Notes: generated by a model from the sequence alone, not told the origin. DNA of 35,399 nucleotides from Candidatus Sulfopaludibacter sp. (GCA_031292755.1 JARLGM010000061.1:1-35399); one strand, 5' to 3'; positions 17,982-26,925 are shown, counted from the stretch's first letter. Made by a program: numbers and translations.

Positions 17982-18842
17982 ATGAGCTTTAATTCTGTGA
18001 AAACGGTTCTGCTGCTGGGTTTGCTGAGCGGCCTGCTGGTGGTGGGGGGCGGCGCTCTCGCCGGCCAGAACGGATTGTACCTCGGGCTCGGCCTGGCCGC
18101 GGTGATGAATTTTATCAGTTACTTTTTTTCGGATAAGATCGCGCTTGCCAGTTACTCGGCGCAGCCGGTAACTCCGGAGGAGAATCCGGAGATGTACCGC
18201 CGGGTGGCACCCATCGTTCAGGGTCTCGCCCATCGCATGAACATCCCCATGCCGAAGTTATACGTCATTCCCCAAGCTTCGCCTAACGCTTTCGCCACCG
18301 GACGCAATCCCCAGCATGCCTCCGTGGCATTCACCGCGGGCATACTGCAATTGATGAACGATTCGGAGATTGAAGGAGTCGTGGCCCATGAGTTGGGCCA
18401 CGTGCTGCATCGCGATATCCTCATCAGTTCGGTGGCCGCCACCATTGCCGGGGCGATCACCATGCTGGCCAGCATGGCACGGTGGGCGATGATTTTCGGC
18501 GGCGGCCGGCGCGACGATCGCGACGGCGAAGGCGGCGCGCTGGCGGCGATCGCCATGATGATTTTCGCGCCCATCGCCGCGGCCCTGATCCAAATGGCAA
18601 TTTCCCGCTCGCGCGAGTACGATGCCGATGCCGCCTCCGCCAAATACGTAGGCTCGCCTTACCCGCTGATCAACGGCCTGCAAAAGCTGGAGAGCTACTC
18701 CAAGCGCATCCCCATGGATGCTTCGCCCTCCACCGCGCACATGTTCATCATCAAGCCGTTCACCGGCCAAACTCTGATGCGCCTGTTTTCCACGCACCCC
18801 TCTACTGAGGACCGGATCGCCCGCCTGCAGGCCATGCGATGA
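17982..18842 (+). CDS. htpX: HtpX-like membrane zinc protease (M48)
   Basis: A 286-residue protein. Two N-terminal membrane segments (about 7-27 and 32-48) are followed by the M48 catalytic domain, with zinc motif HELGH in VVAHELGHVLHRD and the third ligand Glu in SREYDADAASAKY. Two further hydrophobic stretches (about 145-165 and 180-205) match the HtpX topology. HtpX degrades damaged inner-membrane proteins under stress. I chose ATG 17982 over the GTG one codon earlier because GAGGT lies five bases upstream. It follows hsp20 and clpB, which fits a stress-proteostasis cluster. Its stop overlaps the next ATG as ATGA, so translation is probably coupled. Confidence 0.93.
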   Translation: MSFNSVKTVLLLGLLSGLLVVGGGALAGQNGLYLGLGLAAVMNFISYFFSDKIALASYSAQPVTPEENPEMYRRVAPIVQGLAHRMNIPMPKLYVIPQASPNAFATGRNPQHASVAFTAGILQLMNDSEIEGVVAHELGHVLHRDILISSVAATIAGAITMLASMARWAMIFGGGRRDDRDGEGGALAAIAMMIFAPIAAALIQMAISRSREYDADAASAKYVGSPYPLINGLQKLESYSKRIPMDASPSTAHMFIIKPFTGQTLMRLFSTHPSTEDRIARLQAMR

Positions 18843-20002
18843 ACGAAGTCCGGGTCAACCGGAAGGCGGCCGGCAGGGTCGCCTCCGGTCATCCGTGGAT
18901 CTTTGCCAGTGACGTGACCGACCGTGACGGAGCCCAGTCCGGATCCGCCGTGCGCGTGCTGGATCCCCGCGGGCACCTGGTGGGCACGGCGCACTACAGT
19001 TCCGCCTCCCAGATTACGCTGCGCATGCTTTCCACGCGCGCCGAGACCATCGATCGCGAGTTCTACCTGAAGCGCCTGCGGGCCGCCGAAGAGCATCGCA
19101 AGCTTACGGTGCATTACAGCGAAGCGTACCGCGTGGTGCACGGCGAGGCCGACCTGCTCCCCGCGCTGGTGGTGGATCGCTATGGCGGCTGGCTGGTGAT
19201 GCAGACGCTCGACCAGGGCATGGACGCAGCCCGGCACGAGATCGCGAGTTGCCTGCAGGAAATCTTCCAGCCCCGCGGAATTCTGGCGCGTAACGACGCT
19301 GCCATCCGTACCAAGGAAGAACTGCCGCTGAAAACGGAAACCCTGTACGGTGAGGCGCCGGAATCGGTGACGGTGCGCATGAATCATCTCAACCTGAGGG
19401 CCGATCTGCTGCACGGTCAGAAGACCGGCATCTTCCTGGATCAGCGCGAAAACTACCTCGCGGCGGCGCGGTACGTGCGAGGCGGCAGGGCGCTGGACTG
19501 CTTCACCTCAACCGGCGGATTCGCGCTGCACCTGGCGAGCAAGGCCGAGCACGTGGACGCGGTGGATAGCAGTGAGCACGCGCTCGCTACCGGGCAAGCC
19601 AACGCCGACGCCAACGGAATCGCCAACATCGCCTTCCAGGAGGCCGACGTGTTCGATCTGCTGTCCGGCTACGCGGCAGCCCATCGCCAGTATTCGCTGG
19701 TGGTGCTGGACCCGCCGGCCTTCACCAAATCGCGCAAGAATCTGGACGCGGCCACCTCGGCTTACAAAGAGATCAACCTGCGCGCCCTCCGGCTACTGGA
19801 GCCAGGGGGAATTCTGGTGACCTGCTCCTGTTCCCAGCACATGAGCGAGAGTATGCTGCTGGAAACGGTGGCCCAAGCGTCGCTGGATGCCGGCCGCACG
19901 CTCCGCATTCTGGAGCGGCGCACGCAGAGCCAGGACCATCCCATTCTGCTCACGGTTCCCGAAACGCTCTACCTGAAGTGCGTCATTCTGGAAGTGATGT
20001 GA
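18839..20002 (+). CDS. 23S rRNA cytosine methyltransferase, RlmI family
   Basis: A 387-residue class I SAM-dependent methyltransferase. The N-terminal PUA-like domain (about 1-75) has NRKAAGRVASGHPWIFASDV, followed by an EEHR/RVVHGEADLLPALVVDRYGG region and the Rossmann catalytic domain. SAM motif I is ALDCFTSTGGFALHLA; motif IV is LDPPAF with Asp291; the catalytic Cys lies in VTCSCSQHMS. The family methylates C1962 of 23S rRNA (RlmI), though acidobacterial members have not been tested to my knowledge. The start overlaps the htpX stop (ATGA), so it is coupled to htpX. It is followed by the sugar kinase after 26 bases. Confidence 0.9.
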   Translation: MNEVRVNRKAAGRVASGHPWIFASDVTDRDGAQSGSAVRVLDPRGHLVGTAHYSSASQITLRMLSTRAETIDREFYLKRLRAAEEHRKLTVHYSEAYRVVHGEADLLPALVVDRYGGWLVMQTLDQGMDAARHEIASCLQEIFQPRGILARNDAAIRTKEELPLKTETLYGEAPESVTVRMNHLNLRADLLHGQKTGIFLDQRENYLAAARYVRGGRALDCFTSTGGFALHLASKAEHVDAVDSSEHALATGQANADANGIANIAFQEADVFDLLSGYAAAHRQYSLVVLDPPAFTKSRKNLDAATSAYKEINLRALRLLEPGGILVTCSCSQHMSESMLLETVAQASLDAGRTLRILERRTQSQDHPILLTVPETLYLKCVILEVM

Positions 20003-20012
20003 CGTGTCACGC

Positions 20013-20018
20013 TACAAT
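20013..20018 (+). promoter_or_regulatory. -10-like box close to start codon of PfkB kinase
   Basis: TACAAT ends 10 nt before the ATG at 20029, with no Shine-Dalgarno. A GTGAC-GT-GTCAC inverted repeat (19999-20010) directly precedes it and could be an operator. An internal promoter in the operon is likely. Confidence 0.4.
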
Positions 20019-20028
20019 CGACTCTTAC

Positions 20029-20949
20029 ATGTCACTTGTCGTGGTGGGATCCGTTGCTTATGACGGCGTAGAAACGCCGCATGGAAAAATCGACCGCATG
20101 CTGGGGGGTGCGGCTACTTATATTTCACTGGCTGCCAGCTATTTCACGCCAGTCCGCATTGTCGCCGTGGTGGGCGACGATTTCGCGCAGGAGGATGTGG
20201 ACCTGCTCGCCTCGCGCCAGATCGACCTTTCCGGCATGGAGCGCGTGCCGGGCGGCAAGACCTTCTTCTGGGCCGGCGTCTACTCGGCCGATATGAACGA
20301 TCGGACGACGCTGCGCACCGATCTCAACGTCTTCGCTGATTTCAACCCCAAACTGCCCGAGAGCTATCGCACGGAGCCGTACCTGCTGCTGGGCAACATT
20401 CAGCCCGAGCTCCAGAAGATGGTGCGCGCGCAGATGCCCGGCGTCAAACTGACCGGCGGCGACACCATGAATTATTGGATTAACGATTTTCGCGCGCAGT
20501 TGCTGGAGACTCTGAAGGAATGGAACTTCCTGTTGATCAATGACAGCGAAGCGCGCCTGTTATCCGGCGAGTACAACCTGCGCCGCGCCGCCGCCCGCAT
20601 CATGGAAATGGGACCGCACACGCTGGTCATCAAGCGCGGCGAATATGGCGCCATCCTGTTCCGCCGCGGAGGCCACTTCATCGCGCCCGGCTATCTGCTG
20701 GAGGATGTGTTCGACCCCACCGGAGCGGGCGATTGTTTCGCCGGGGGATTCATCGGCTACCTGGCCGGCCGCGGCGTCACTCCGAACGACGGCGACATCG
20801 ACGCGAGCGACCTGCGGCGCGCCGTCATTTACGGCTCGGTGATGGGCAGCTTCTGCTGCGAAAAGTTCGGAGTGGATCGCTTCCGCTCGCTGACGCGCGA
20901 GGAAATCGAGGCCCGCTATCAGGAATTCCAAGACTGCACCGCGTTCTAA
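20029..20949 (+). CDS. PfkB/ribokinase-family sugar or nucleoside kinase
   Basis: A 306-residue cytoplasmic kinase. The N-terminal di-glycine-type substrate motif is GGAATYISLAASYF, and the C-terminal PfkB signature is DPTGAGDCFAGGFIGYLAGRG, with catalytic base Asp235. The anion-hole Gly-Ala-Gly precedes the base. The ATP-binding segment VIKRGEYGAILF is also present. The family phosphorylates the hydroxymethyl group of ribose, adenosine, fructose derivatives or similar; the residues seen do not fix the substrate. The start at ATG 20029 gives MSLVVVGSVAYDGVETP, as in relatives. It lies between an rRNA methylase and a glycosyltransferase on one strand. Confidence 0.9.
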   Translation: MSLVVVGSVAYDGVETPHGKIDRMLGGAATYISLAASYFTPVRIVAVVGDDFAQEDVDLLASRQIDLSGMERVPGGKTFFWAGVYSADMNDRTTLRTDLNVFADFNPKLPESYRTEPYLLLGNIQPELQKMVRAQMPGVKLTGGDTMNYWINDFRAQLLETLKEWNFLLINDSEARLLSGEYNLRRAAARIMEMGPHTLVIKRGEYGAILFRRGGHFIAPGYLLEDVFDPTGAGDCFAGGFIGYLAGRGVTPNDGDIDASDLRRAVIYGSVMGSFCCEKFGVDRFRSLTREEIEARYQEFQDCTAF

Positions 20950-20971
20950 CGGCGCGGGCCTGTTCGCCTGC

Positions 20972-22462
20972 GTGATTCTGGCCCTGGCCGCCGTGAGTGC
21001 CCTGGCGATCTGCTTTTTCTATTCGCACGGCTGGATCCTCTACTATGGCGACGCCGAAGCGCACCTGAATACCGCGCGCCGCATCGTGGACAACCAGACG
21101 CCGGGCTACGATCAGATCGGCACGGTGTGGCTGCCGCTCATCCACGTGATGATGCTCCCGCTGGTGGGCCGGGATACGCTGTGGCGCTCGGGACTGGCCG
21201 GGGCGATTCCTTCGGGCTTCTGCTTCGTGGTGGCGGGCGCGTTCCTGTTCGCGGCGGTGCGGCGCGTCTTCCGTTCGGACGCGGCGGCGCTGACGGCGGT
21301 GGGTCTGTTCGCGCTCAATCCCAATCTGCTCTACTTACAATCCATCCCCATGACCGAGCCGGGCGCGTACGCATGCCTCATGGCGCTGCTCTACTTCACG
21401 GTGCGCTTCCGCGAAACGCAGGGCTGGGGCGCGGCCACCGGCGCCGCGGTGGCGGCCTGCCTGGGCACTTTGGCACGATACGAAGGCTGGTTCCTGCTCC
21501 CATTCGTAGCAGCGTATTTCTTCGCCACGGCGAAGCGCCGTTGGAGCGTCACCATCCTGTTCTGCGTCGTAGCCGGCCTTGGTCCGCTCTTTTGGCTCTT
21601 TCACCACTGGTGGCTGACGGGCGACCCGCTGGATTTCTACCGCGGTCCGTACTCGGCGATGGCCATTCAGGGCGATAAGCCGTATCCCGGTAAGGGCGAC
21701 TGGCGCACTTCCCTGCTCTACGTACGGACCGCCATCCAGCGCTGCGCCGGGCCGGGCCTGATCCTCATCGCGACGGCCGGCGCAGTGGCGGCCTTGGTGA
21801 AACGAGCCTTCTGGCCGCTCGCGCTGCTGGCGCTTCCGCCCCTGTTCTACGTGTGGAGCATGCACTCGTCGGGCAATCCGATTTTCATGCCGGGAATGCC
21901 TTACCCGTATTCCTTCTACAACACGCGCTATGGCCTGAGCGCCCTTTGCCTGCTGGCGTTTTGCGGCGCCGCCCTGGTGTCCATCGCACCGGCGGGACGC
22001 GGAATTGCCGCGACCCTGGTGGTGCTGGCCGGCGCCTTCATCTGGGTGGCGCATCCGCACCCGCAATACTGGATCACGTGGGAGGAATCGCGCGTCAATT
22101 CCGAGGGCCGGCGCGCGTGGACCCACCAGGCGGCCCAGTACCTCGCACCCCGCTACGTGCCCGGTTCCGGTATCATCACATCGTTCAGCGATTTAACCGG
22201 CATCTTCCGCGAAATGGGCGTGCCCCTCCGCGAAACGTTCTCCGAAGTGAACGGCCTGCCATGGCTGGCGGCGGTGGAACGGCCGGAGCTTTATTTGTGG
22301 CAGGAATGGGCCGTGGTTGCGGGTGGCGACCGGGTGCAGACCGCGGTCAATCGCGCCAACCGTCAGGGCCCGTGTTACACATTGGAACAGACCATCATCG
22401 TAAAGGACGCGCCGGTGATCGAGATCTACCGGCGCACAGGAGGCTGTCATGGTAGCTCATGA
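20972..22462 (+). CDS. Polytopic membrane glycosyltransferase, GT39/ArnT-like
   Basis: About 496 residues with some nine to ten hydrophobic segments. The first is followed by an acidic extracytoplasmic motif ([18 protein letters not shown]) in the place where GT-C enzymes of the GT39/PMT_2 type carry their catalytic Asp/Glu. Such enzymes transfer a sugar from a polyprenyl-phosphate donor to lipid or protein on the outer face of the membrane. A C-terminal soluble part of about 120 residues is present. The start is uncertain: GTG 20972 is the first plausible codon after the kinase stop, but the open frame continues upstream over the kinase end. No strong Shine-Dalgarno. The end overlaps the YbjQ start by 14 bases, so the genes are coupled. 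Acceptor and donor cannot be inferred. Confidence 0.75.
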   Translation: MILALAAVSALAICFFYSHGWILYYGDAEAHLNTARRIVDNQTPGYDQIGTVWLPLIHVMMLPLVGRDTLWRSGLAGAIPSGFCFVVAGAFLFAAVRRVFRSDAAALTAVGLFALNPNLLYLQSIPMTEPGAYACLMALLYFTVRFRETQGWGAATGAAVAACLGTLARYEGWFLLPFVAAYFFATAKRRWSVTILFCVVAGLGPLFWLFHHWWLTGDPLDFYRGPYSAMAIQGDKPYPGKGDWRTSLLYVRTAIQRCAGPGLILIATAGAVAALVKRAFWPLALLALPPLFYVWSMHSSGNPIFMPGMPYPYSFYNTRYGLSALCLLAFCGAALVSIAPAGRGIAATLVVLAGAFIWVAHPHPQYWITWEESRVNSEGRRAWTHQAAQYLAPRYVPGSGIITSFSDLTGIFREMGVPLRETFSEVNGLPWLAAVERPELYLWQEWAVVAGGDRVQTAVNRANRQGPCYTLEQTIIVKDAPVIEIYRRTGGCHGSS

Positions 22463-22784
22463 AAACGTTACGACCGCGCTCGAATTGCCAGGCATGCGCA
22501 TCAAGCGCAACCTGGGCGTGGTTCGTGGAATCGTGGTGCGCTCCAGATCCATTGTGGGCACCATTGGCGCAAGCTTGCAGACCATCGTCGGCGGAAACAT
22601 TTCGCTGTTCACCAGGCTGTGCGAGAAGACCCGCGAAGACGCGTTCGACCTGATGATCGAACATGCCAACGAGTTGGGCGCGAACGCCATCATCAGCGCA
22701 CGGTACGATGCCACCGAAGTGATGCAAGGCGTCACCGAGGTGCTGGCGTACGGCACGGCGGTGGAAGTCGAGAAGATTCCCTGA
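22449..22784 (+). CDS. YbjQ/UPF0145 family protein
   Basis: A 111-residue small cytoplasmic protein of the YbjQ (DUF74, 'heavy-metal-binding domain') family. Typical features are the start [38 protein letters not shown], the region [31 protein letters not shown] and the end ..[11 protein letters not shown]. It forms a small beta-sheet fold that assembles as a pentamer in known structures. The function of the family is unclear; a link to metals or redox has been proposed but is weak. It overlaps the glycosyltransferase end by 14 bases and the dapF start by one base (TGATG), so all three are likely co-translated. Confidence 0.9.
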   Translation: MVAHENVTTALELPGMRIKRNLGVVRGIVVRSRSIVGTIGASLQTIVGGNISLFTRLCEKTREDAFDLMIEHANELGANAIISARYDATEVMQGVTEVLAYGTAVEVEKIP

Positions 22785-23581
22785 TGACGATTCCGTTCAC
22801 CAAGGCGCACGGCGCCAAGAACGATTTCCTGCTCACCTGGGAGCAGGAAGTGCCCGAGGGCGATCGCGCCGCCATGGCGCGCGCCATTTGCGAACGGCAC
22901 ACGGGCATTGGCGCCGATGGCTGGATGCTGGTGGCCAGACCCACCGATGGGAAGGCCGAGGGATCCATTCAACTCTACAATTCCGATGGCAGTACGGCGG
23001 AGATATCCGGCAACGGCACGCGCTGCGCCGCGGCCTTTCTGATTCGCCACGGCTATGCCGCCGGCGTGGTGCGGATCCACACAGGCGCCGGCATCAAGAC
23101 GCTACGCCTGCTGAAGCGCAGCAGCCTGGCTTTCGAATTCGAAATGAATATGGGCCGTCCGGAAATCCTGGCCGAGCGCTTCCAGTTGCCACTGGCGGCC
23201 GGAGCGCGCGACGTGACCCTGCTGAATGTGGGCAACCCGCAGTGCGCCGTGCCAGCCGCCAATTTCGATTTCGACTGGCGCGCGATGGGCGCGGAAATCG
23301 AATCGCACCCGCATTTCCCGCAGCACACCAACGTGTCGTTCCTCAAGCCTGTGGACGCCCACACCATCGATGTCCGCTTCTACGAACGCGGAGCGGGCGA
23401 AACCATGAGTTCCGGCACCGGGTCCACGGGAGCGGCGGTAACCGCGGTGGTGCGCGGCATGGTGCGCTCGCCGGTGCGTGTGCTCACGCCCGCCGGCCCC
23501 ATCGACCTGCGCTGGGAAGACGACGTGTACCTTACCGGCCCGGCGGAAATCATCGGCGACGGCGAGTTCTTCGCGCTGTAG
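22784..23581 (+). CDS. dapF: Diaminopimelate epimerase-like protein (DapF), atypical second active-site residue
   Basis: A 265-residue two-domain protein of the DapF fold. DapF interconverts LL- and meso-diaminopimelate for lysine and peptidoglycan. Seen: FTKAHGAKNDFL at the start, GIGADGWMLV, first active-site motif SGNGTRCAA with Cys81, and ERGAGETMSSGTGSTGAA near the end. Family members normally have A-C-G-T-G at the last site, where the second catalytic Cys acts as acid/base. Here Ser210 stands in its place. The Cys81 side is intact. Activity may be lower, stereo-biased or altered; other DapF-fold racemases also use varied residues. The start is ATG 22784, overlapping the YbjQ stop. No second dapF is in the window. 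The fold call is firm; the activity is uncertain. Confidence 0.82.
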   Translation: MTIPFTKAHGAKNDFLLTWEQEVPEGDRAAMARAICERHTGIGADGWMLVARPTDGKAEGSIQLYNSDGSTAEISGNGTRCAAAFLIRHGYAAGVVRIHTGAGIKTLRLLKRSSLAFEFEMNMGRPEILAERFQLPLAAGARDVTLLNVGNPQCAVPAANFDFDWRAMGAEIESHPHFPQHTNVSFLKPVDAHTIDVRFYERGAGETMSSGTGSTGAAVTAVVRGMVRSPVRVLTPAGPIDLRWEDDVYLTGPAEIIGDGEFFAL

Positions 23582-23627
23582 TAAGCCGCCGCCCTCGCGT
23601 TGTTCCTCCCGGCAGCCGTTCTGGTTT

Positions 23628-23657
23628 GGCCGGCTAAAATGCGCTAGCCAGCCGGCC
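23628..23657. terminator. Hairpin between converging dapF and metallothionein genes
   Basis: GGCCGGCT (23628-23635) and AGCCGGCC (23650-23657) form a perfect 8-bp stem with a 14-base loop. It sits between two genes that point at each other and could end transcripts from both sides. There is no long T-run on either strand, so the call is moderate. Confidence 0.45.
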
Positions 23658-23667
23658 TTCCCAAGGA

Positions 23668-23847
23668 TTATTCCAGTGCCCCGGGCGTCGCTCCAGCGGC
23701 CGACTCCAGCGAACAGCCCGCGTGACCGCAGTTGCACGAGATCTCCATCGTGCTCGCGGCATCATGACAGTATTGGCTGCAGAATTTACTTCCTTCGGGC
23801 GCCTGGCAGCTACAGGCGGGATGCTGACACGTCTTAGTTTGCGGCAT
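23668..23847 (-). CDS. Small metallothionein-like Cys-rich protein
   Basis: A 59-residue frame from ATG 23847 to TAA 23668. It has eight Cys (7, 12, 14, 23, 27, 38, 40, 45) and three His (9, 28, 42). The pattern C-x4-C-x-C...C-x3-C...C-x-C-G-H-x-G-C closely follows bacterial metallothioneins of the SmtA/BmtA type (CSEAC and CGHTGC in the cyanobacterial prototype). These bind zinc, cadmium or copper in a four-metal cluster. Here one Cys of the usual nine is absent, and His may substitute. A TAGAAT -10-like box (23864-23869, minus strand) and AGGT directly before the ATG support expression, although the AGGT spacing is short. It was recognised by eye and is below the size many gene callers keep. 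Role: metal buffering or detoxification (inference). Confidence 0.82.
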   Translation of the reverse strand: MPQTKTCQHPACSCQAPEGSKFCSQYCHDAASTMEISCNCGHAGCSLESAAGATPGALE

Positions 23848-23893
23848 ACCTGAAACGCGAGCAATTCTACCGCCAGTATGCGGGCGGTCACTT

Positions 23894-24385
23894 TCAGGCC
23901 GAGTGGGTCTGCTGCTTCATCTTCGCCATGGTGTCTTCCATTCGCTTCTGCATTTCCGCGGGAGCCACATCTTCTTTGTGCGTGGCCACCGCCCAGGAAT
24001 GCCCGAACGGATCTTTCAGTTTGCCGTAGCGGTCTCCCCAGAACATATCGGCGAGCGGCGTATCCACCTGCGCTCCGGCCGAGACTGCCTGGTTGAAGAC
24101 CGCGTCCACGTCCTCCACGTAGAGCATGATGCCGGCAGTGGTGCCGTGCAAAGATTGCGGCGACTGGTTGCTCATGCCCGGCATCTCATCGCCAAGCATG
24201 ATCACGGAATCGCCGACTTTAATCTCGGCATGTCCGATCTTTCCGCCGGGAGCGTCCATCCGCATCACCTCGTGCGCGCCGAACGCCCGCTTGTAGAAGT
24301 CGATCGCGCCAGCCGCGTCATTAACTGTGAGATAGGGTGTCGCTGAATGGTAACCCTGCGGAACAGGCTTCACTTTCTTTGGCAT
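23894..24385 (-). CDS. VOC-family (glyoxalase/PhnB-like) protein
   Basis: A 163-residue cytoplasmic protein of the vicinal-oxygen-chelate superfamily, PhnB/YdhA-like type. Two beta-alpha-beta-beta-beta units are seen: YHSATPYLTVNDAAGAIDFYKRAFGAHEVMRM...HAEIKVGDSVIMLGDE, and TTAGIMLYVEDVDAVFNQAVSAGAQVD...DRYGKLKDPFGHSWAVATH. The final FGHSWA motif is typical. The enzyme reaction is unknown; PhnB-like members are often without tested activity. I chose ATG 24385 since GGAG lies eight bases before it and the product starts MPKKVKPVPQGYHS as relatives do. It is divergent from the sensor-OtsA gene. Confidence 0.88.
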   Translation of the reverse strand: MPKKVKPVPQGYHSATPYLTVNDAAGAIDFYKRAFGAHEVMRMDAPGGKIGHAEIKVGDSVIMLGDEMPGMSNQSPQSLHGTTAGIMLYVEDVDAVFNQAVSAGAQVDTPLADMFWGDRYGKLKDPFGHSWAVATHKEDVAPAEMQKRMEDTMAKMKQQTHSA

Positions 24386-24594
24386 GTCTGAATCTCCAGA
24401 TTGGGACTTACCGAACCAGTCTATCTCCAGCACCGGCGGAATGAAGGTGCGGAAAAATCCGTTGGCGACACCATCAGTGCCAGATTTGCCAATTCTGTGA
24501 AAGGCCGGACAGGCAAAGTGTAATTCCTGCCATTTCGCGGGGAAGGCTCGCCCTTTGATTGCAACAGCCGTTCCTCAAATCGCCTTCCTGGATA

Positions 24595-24610
24595 TGGCCC
24601 GACCGTTGCT
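24595..24610 (+). promoter_or_regulatory. Sigma-54-like -24/-12 site before sensor-OtsA gene
   Basis: TGGCCCG-ACCG-TTGCT matches the sigma-54 consensus TGGCACG-N4-TTGCW at all fixed positions but one, with the required GG-N10-GC spacing. Transcription would start near 24621, right at the likely ATG (24622) and 13 bases before a second in-frame ATG at 24634. If real, the gene needs an enhancer-binding activator. A chance match in GC-rich DNA is possible. Confidence 0.35.
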
Positions 24611-24621
24611 ACTGCGGCAAT

Positions 24622-26925
24622 ATGCGGCTAAGCATGCGGCTCACTTTTTCCCTTGCAGCGGGCGTGGCGTTGGTGTCGGTTGGCTTGGCCATCTACCAGG
24701 CGGATTCGGTGCGGCGCAATCTGCGGCACGAGTTGGACCGCCGCGCGCTTGTCGTGGCCGAAAGCCTTGAAAAATCGGTGGCTCCGCTGGTCGAAACCGA
24801 TTCGGCCGGTACGCTGCAGACGCTGCTGCCGCGATTCCAGGATCATGAGCGGCTCGCCGCCATCGCCATCTACGACACACAGGGCAAACTGCTGGCGGCC
24901 ACGCCCGGTTTCGCCCAACGGGATGTGCCGCCTGGCCGCGCCCTACGCCTGGCAAGGCAACCTTCCGAACGCAATGGAGAGTTTCTGCGTCTGGGCGGCA
25001 GATCGATGCACCTGGTGGCGACTCCGATTACGGGCGTGGCCGGACCCGCCGGTACGCTGGCAATCCTCCACGACGCGGGATACATCGACGCTCAAGTGAT
25101 GTCGCTGTGGCGGCGCGCCCTGGCCGGTGTGGCGGCGCAAACGCTCATGATTGTGTGCGCCACGCTATTGATTCTCCGCTGGACTCTGCGGAATCCCCTT
25201 CGCCGGTTGGAAAAGTGGCTCAGCGATTTGCGGCGCGGCGCTGTATCGGAGGTCCCCGAACTGGCGGGTGAAGCCGCCTTCGAGCCGTTGAAGCGAGAGG
25301 CCAGGCGCCTGGCCACTACGCTGACCGCCGCGCGCGCCGCCGCCGAAGAGGAAGCACGCCTGCGCGATGCCGGCGAATCGCTTTGGACCGAGGAGCGCCT
25401 GCGCGCCTTCATCCAATCCAGATTGCAGGGCAGCCGCCTGTTCGTGGTCTCCAACCGCGAACCTTATGAGCACGTCCGGCGCGGCGCCGAGATCCAGTGC
25501 TCGGTGCCCGCGAGCGGCCTGGTCACGGCGCTGGAGCCGATTCTGCGCGCCTCCGACGGCACCTGGATCGCGCAGGGCACCGGCAATGCCGACCGCGAAA
25601 CCGTGGACCGCTACGATCATGTCGGCGTGCCGCCCGAGCACCCGCAATACACCCTGCGACGCGTCTGGGTCACGCCGGAAGAAGAAAAGGGCTTCTATTT
25701 CGGGTTCGCCAACGAAGGCCTGTGGCCGCTCTGCCATATCGCGCACACGCGGCCGGTCTTCCGCGCGCAGGATTGGGAGTGTTATCGCGCCGTTAACCAG
25801 CGCTTCGCCGACGCGCTGCTGGAAGAGATCTCCGGCGAAGAAAACCCCATCGTTCTGGTGCAGGACTACCATTTCGCGCTCCTGTCGAGAATGATCAAAG
25901 CCGTGCGTCCGGATGCGCGCGTGGCGATTTTCTGGCATATCCCGTGGCCGAATCCCGAGGCGTTCGGCATCTGCCCGTGGCAGGAAGAACTGCTCGATGG
26001 ACTGCTGGGCGCCGACCTCGTCGGCTTTCACGTGCAGGCGCACTGCAACAATTTTCTGGACACCGTGGACCGCCTGCTGGAATCGCGCATCGATCGCGAG
26101 CGCTTCGCGGTGAACCGCGCCGGCCGGTACACCTACGTGCGGCCGTTCCCCATCAGCGTGCCCTTCACAAACGGTGTGTCCAGCCCTGCCGCCGCCGGCG
26201 GGTCGGTTTACCTGGAGCGCGCGGAACTCCTGCGCAGTTGCGGGGTGGAAGCTTCCATGATGGGTATTGGCGTGGATCGCATCGACTATACCAAGGGCAT
26301 CCCGGAGCGGTTCCGGGCGCTCGAACGGCTCTTCGAGCGATATCCGGCCTACGCCGGCCAGTTCACGTTTGTCCAGATCGGCGCTCCCAGCCGGACGCAT
26401 ATTCGCCGCTATCACGACCTGATCGACGAAGTGACCCAGGAGGCCGAGCGCATCAATCACCGCTTCCGCACCAACGGATGGAAGCCGATCGCGCTGCTGC
26501 CGCAGCACCACAGCCATGCGCAGATCCAGCGATACTATCGGGCCGCCGACCTGTGCCTGGTGACTTCGCTGCACGATGGCATGAACCTGGTGGCCAAAGA
26601 GTATGTGGCCGCGCGCAACGACCAGCAGGGAGTGCTGGTCCTCAGCCGTTTCGCCGGCGCCAGCCTCGAACTCTCAGACGCGCTGCTGGTGAACCCCTAC
26701 GATACCGAAGGACTGGCGGATGCGATCCACCGCGCCCTGAGCATGGCGCCGGAGGAGCGCCGCGCCCGCATGACCCGCATGCGCAGTTACGTCCGGGAAC
26801 ACAACATCTATCGCTGGGCCGGCACCCTGATTCAGGAACTTGCGGCGATCCGGGTGAACACCGAAACCGCCCGCGAGGTCCGGCCGCCAAAACCGGACTT
26901 AGCTATTTTTGGGGCCAGGATGTAG
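24622..26925 (+). CDS. Membrane sensor/HAMP fused to GT20 trehalose-6-phosphate-synthase-like enzyme
   Basis: A 767-residue fusion. Residues about 5-27 and 166-187 are membrane helices enclosing a periplasmic sensor-like region of roughly 135 residues. A HAMP-type linker follows (about 188-240), then a short coiled coil and a GT20 glycosyltransferase (from Arg272). GT20 motifs: [56 protein letters not shown] (from 551) and [12 protein letters not shown] (from about 651). These fit a UDP-glucose (or similar) and glucose-6-phosphate reaction, but the first motif is NREPY, not the NRLP of classic OtsA, so it belongs to a sister group and the product is not certain. No OtsB phosphatase is nearby. 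The domain order suggests outside signals tune synthesis of a compatible solute (inference). The first ATG after the sigma-54-like site is taken as start; 24634 is an alternative. Confidence 0.87.
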   Translation: MRLSMRLTFSLAAGVALVSVGLAIYQADSVRRNLRHELDRRALVVAESLEKSVAPLVETDSAGTLQTLLPRFQDHERLAAIAIYDTQGKLLAATPGFAQRDVPPGRALRLARQPSERNGEFLRLGGRSMHLVATPITGVAGPAGTLAILHDAGYIDAQVMSLWRRALAGVAAQTLMIVCATLLILRWTLRNPLRRLEKWLSDLRRGAVSEVPELAGEAAFEPLKREARRLATTLTAARAAAEEEARLRDAGESLWTEERLRAFIQSRLQGSRLFVVSNREPYEHVRRGAEIQCSVPASGLVTALEPILRASDGTWIAQGTGNADRETVDRYDHVGVPPEHPQYTLRRVWVTPEEEKGFYFGFANEGLWPLCHIAHTRPVFRAQDWECYRAVNQRFADALLEEISGEENPIVLVQDYHFALLSRMIKAVRPDARVAIFWHIPWPNPEAFGICPWQEELLDGLLGADLVGFHVQAHCNNFLDTVDRLLESRIDRERFAVNRAGRYTYVRPFPISVPFTNGVSSPAAAGGSVYLERAELLRSCGVEASMMGIGVDRIDYTKGIPERFRALERLFERYPAYAGQFTFVQIGAPSRTHIRRYHDLIDEVTQEAERINHRFRTNGWKPIALLPQHHSHAQIQRYYRAADLCLVTSLHDGMNLVAKEYVAARNDQQGVLVLSRFAGASLELSDALLVNPYDTEGLADAIHRALSMAPEERRARMTRMRSYVREHNIYRWAGTLIQELAAIRVNTETAREVRPPKPDLAIFGARM

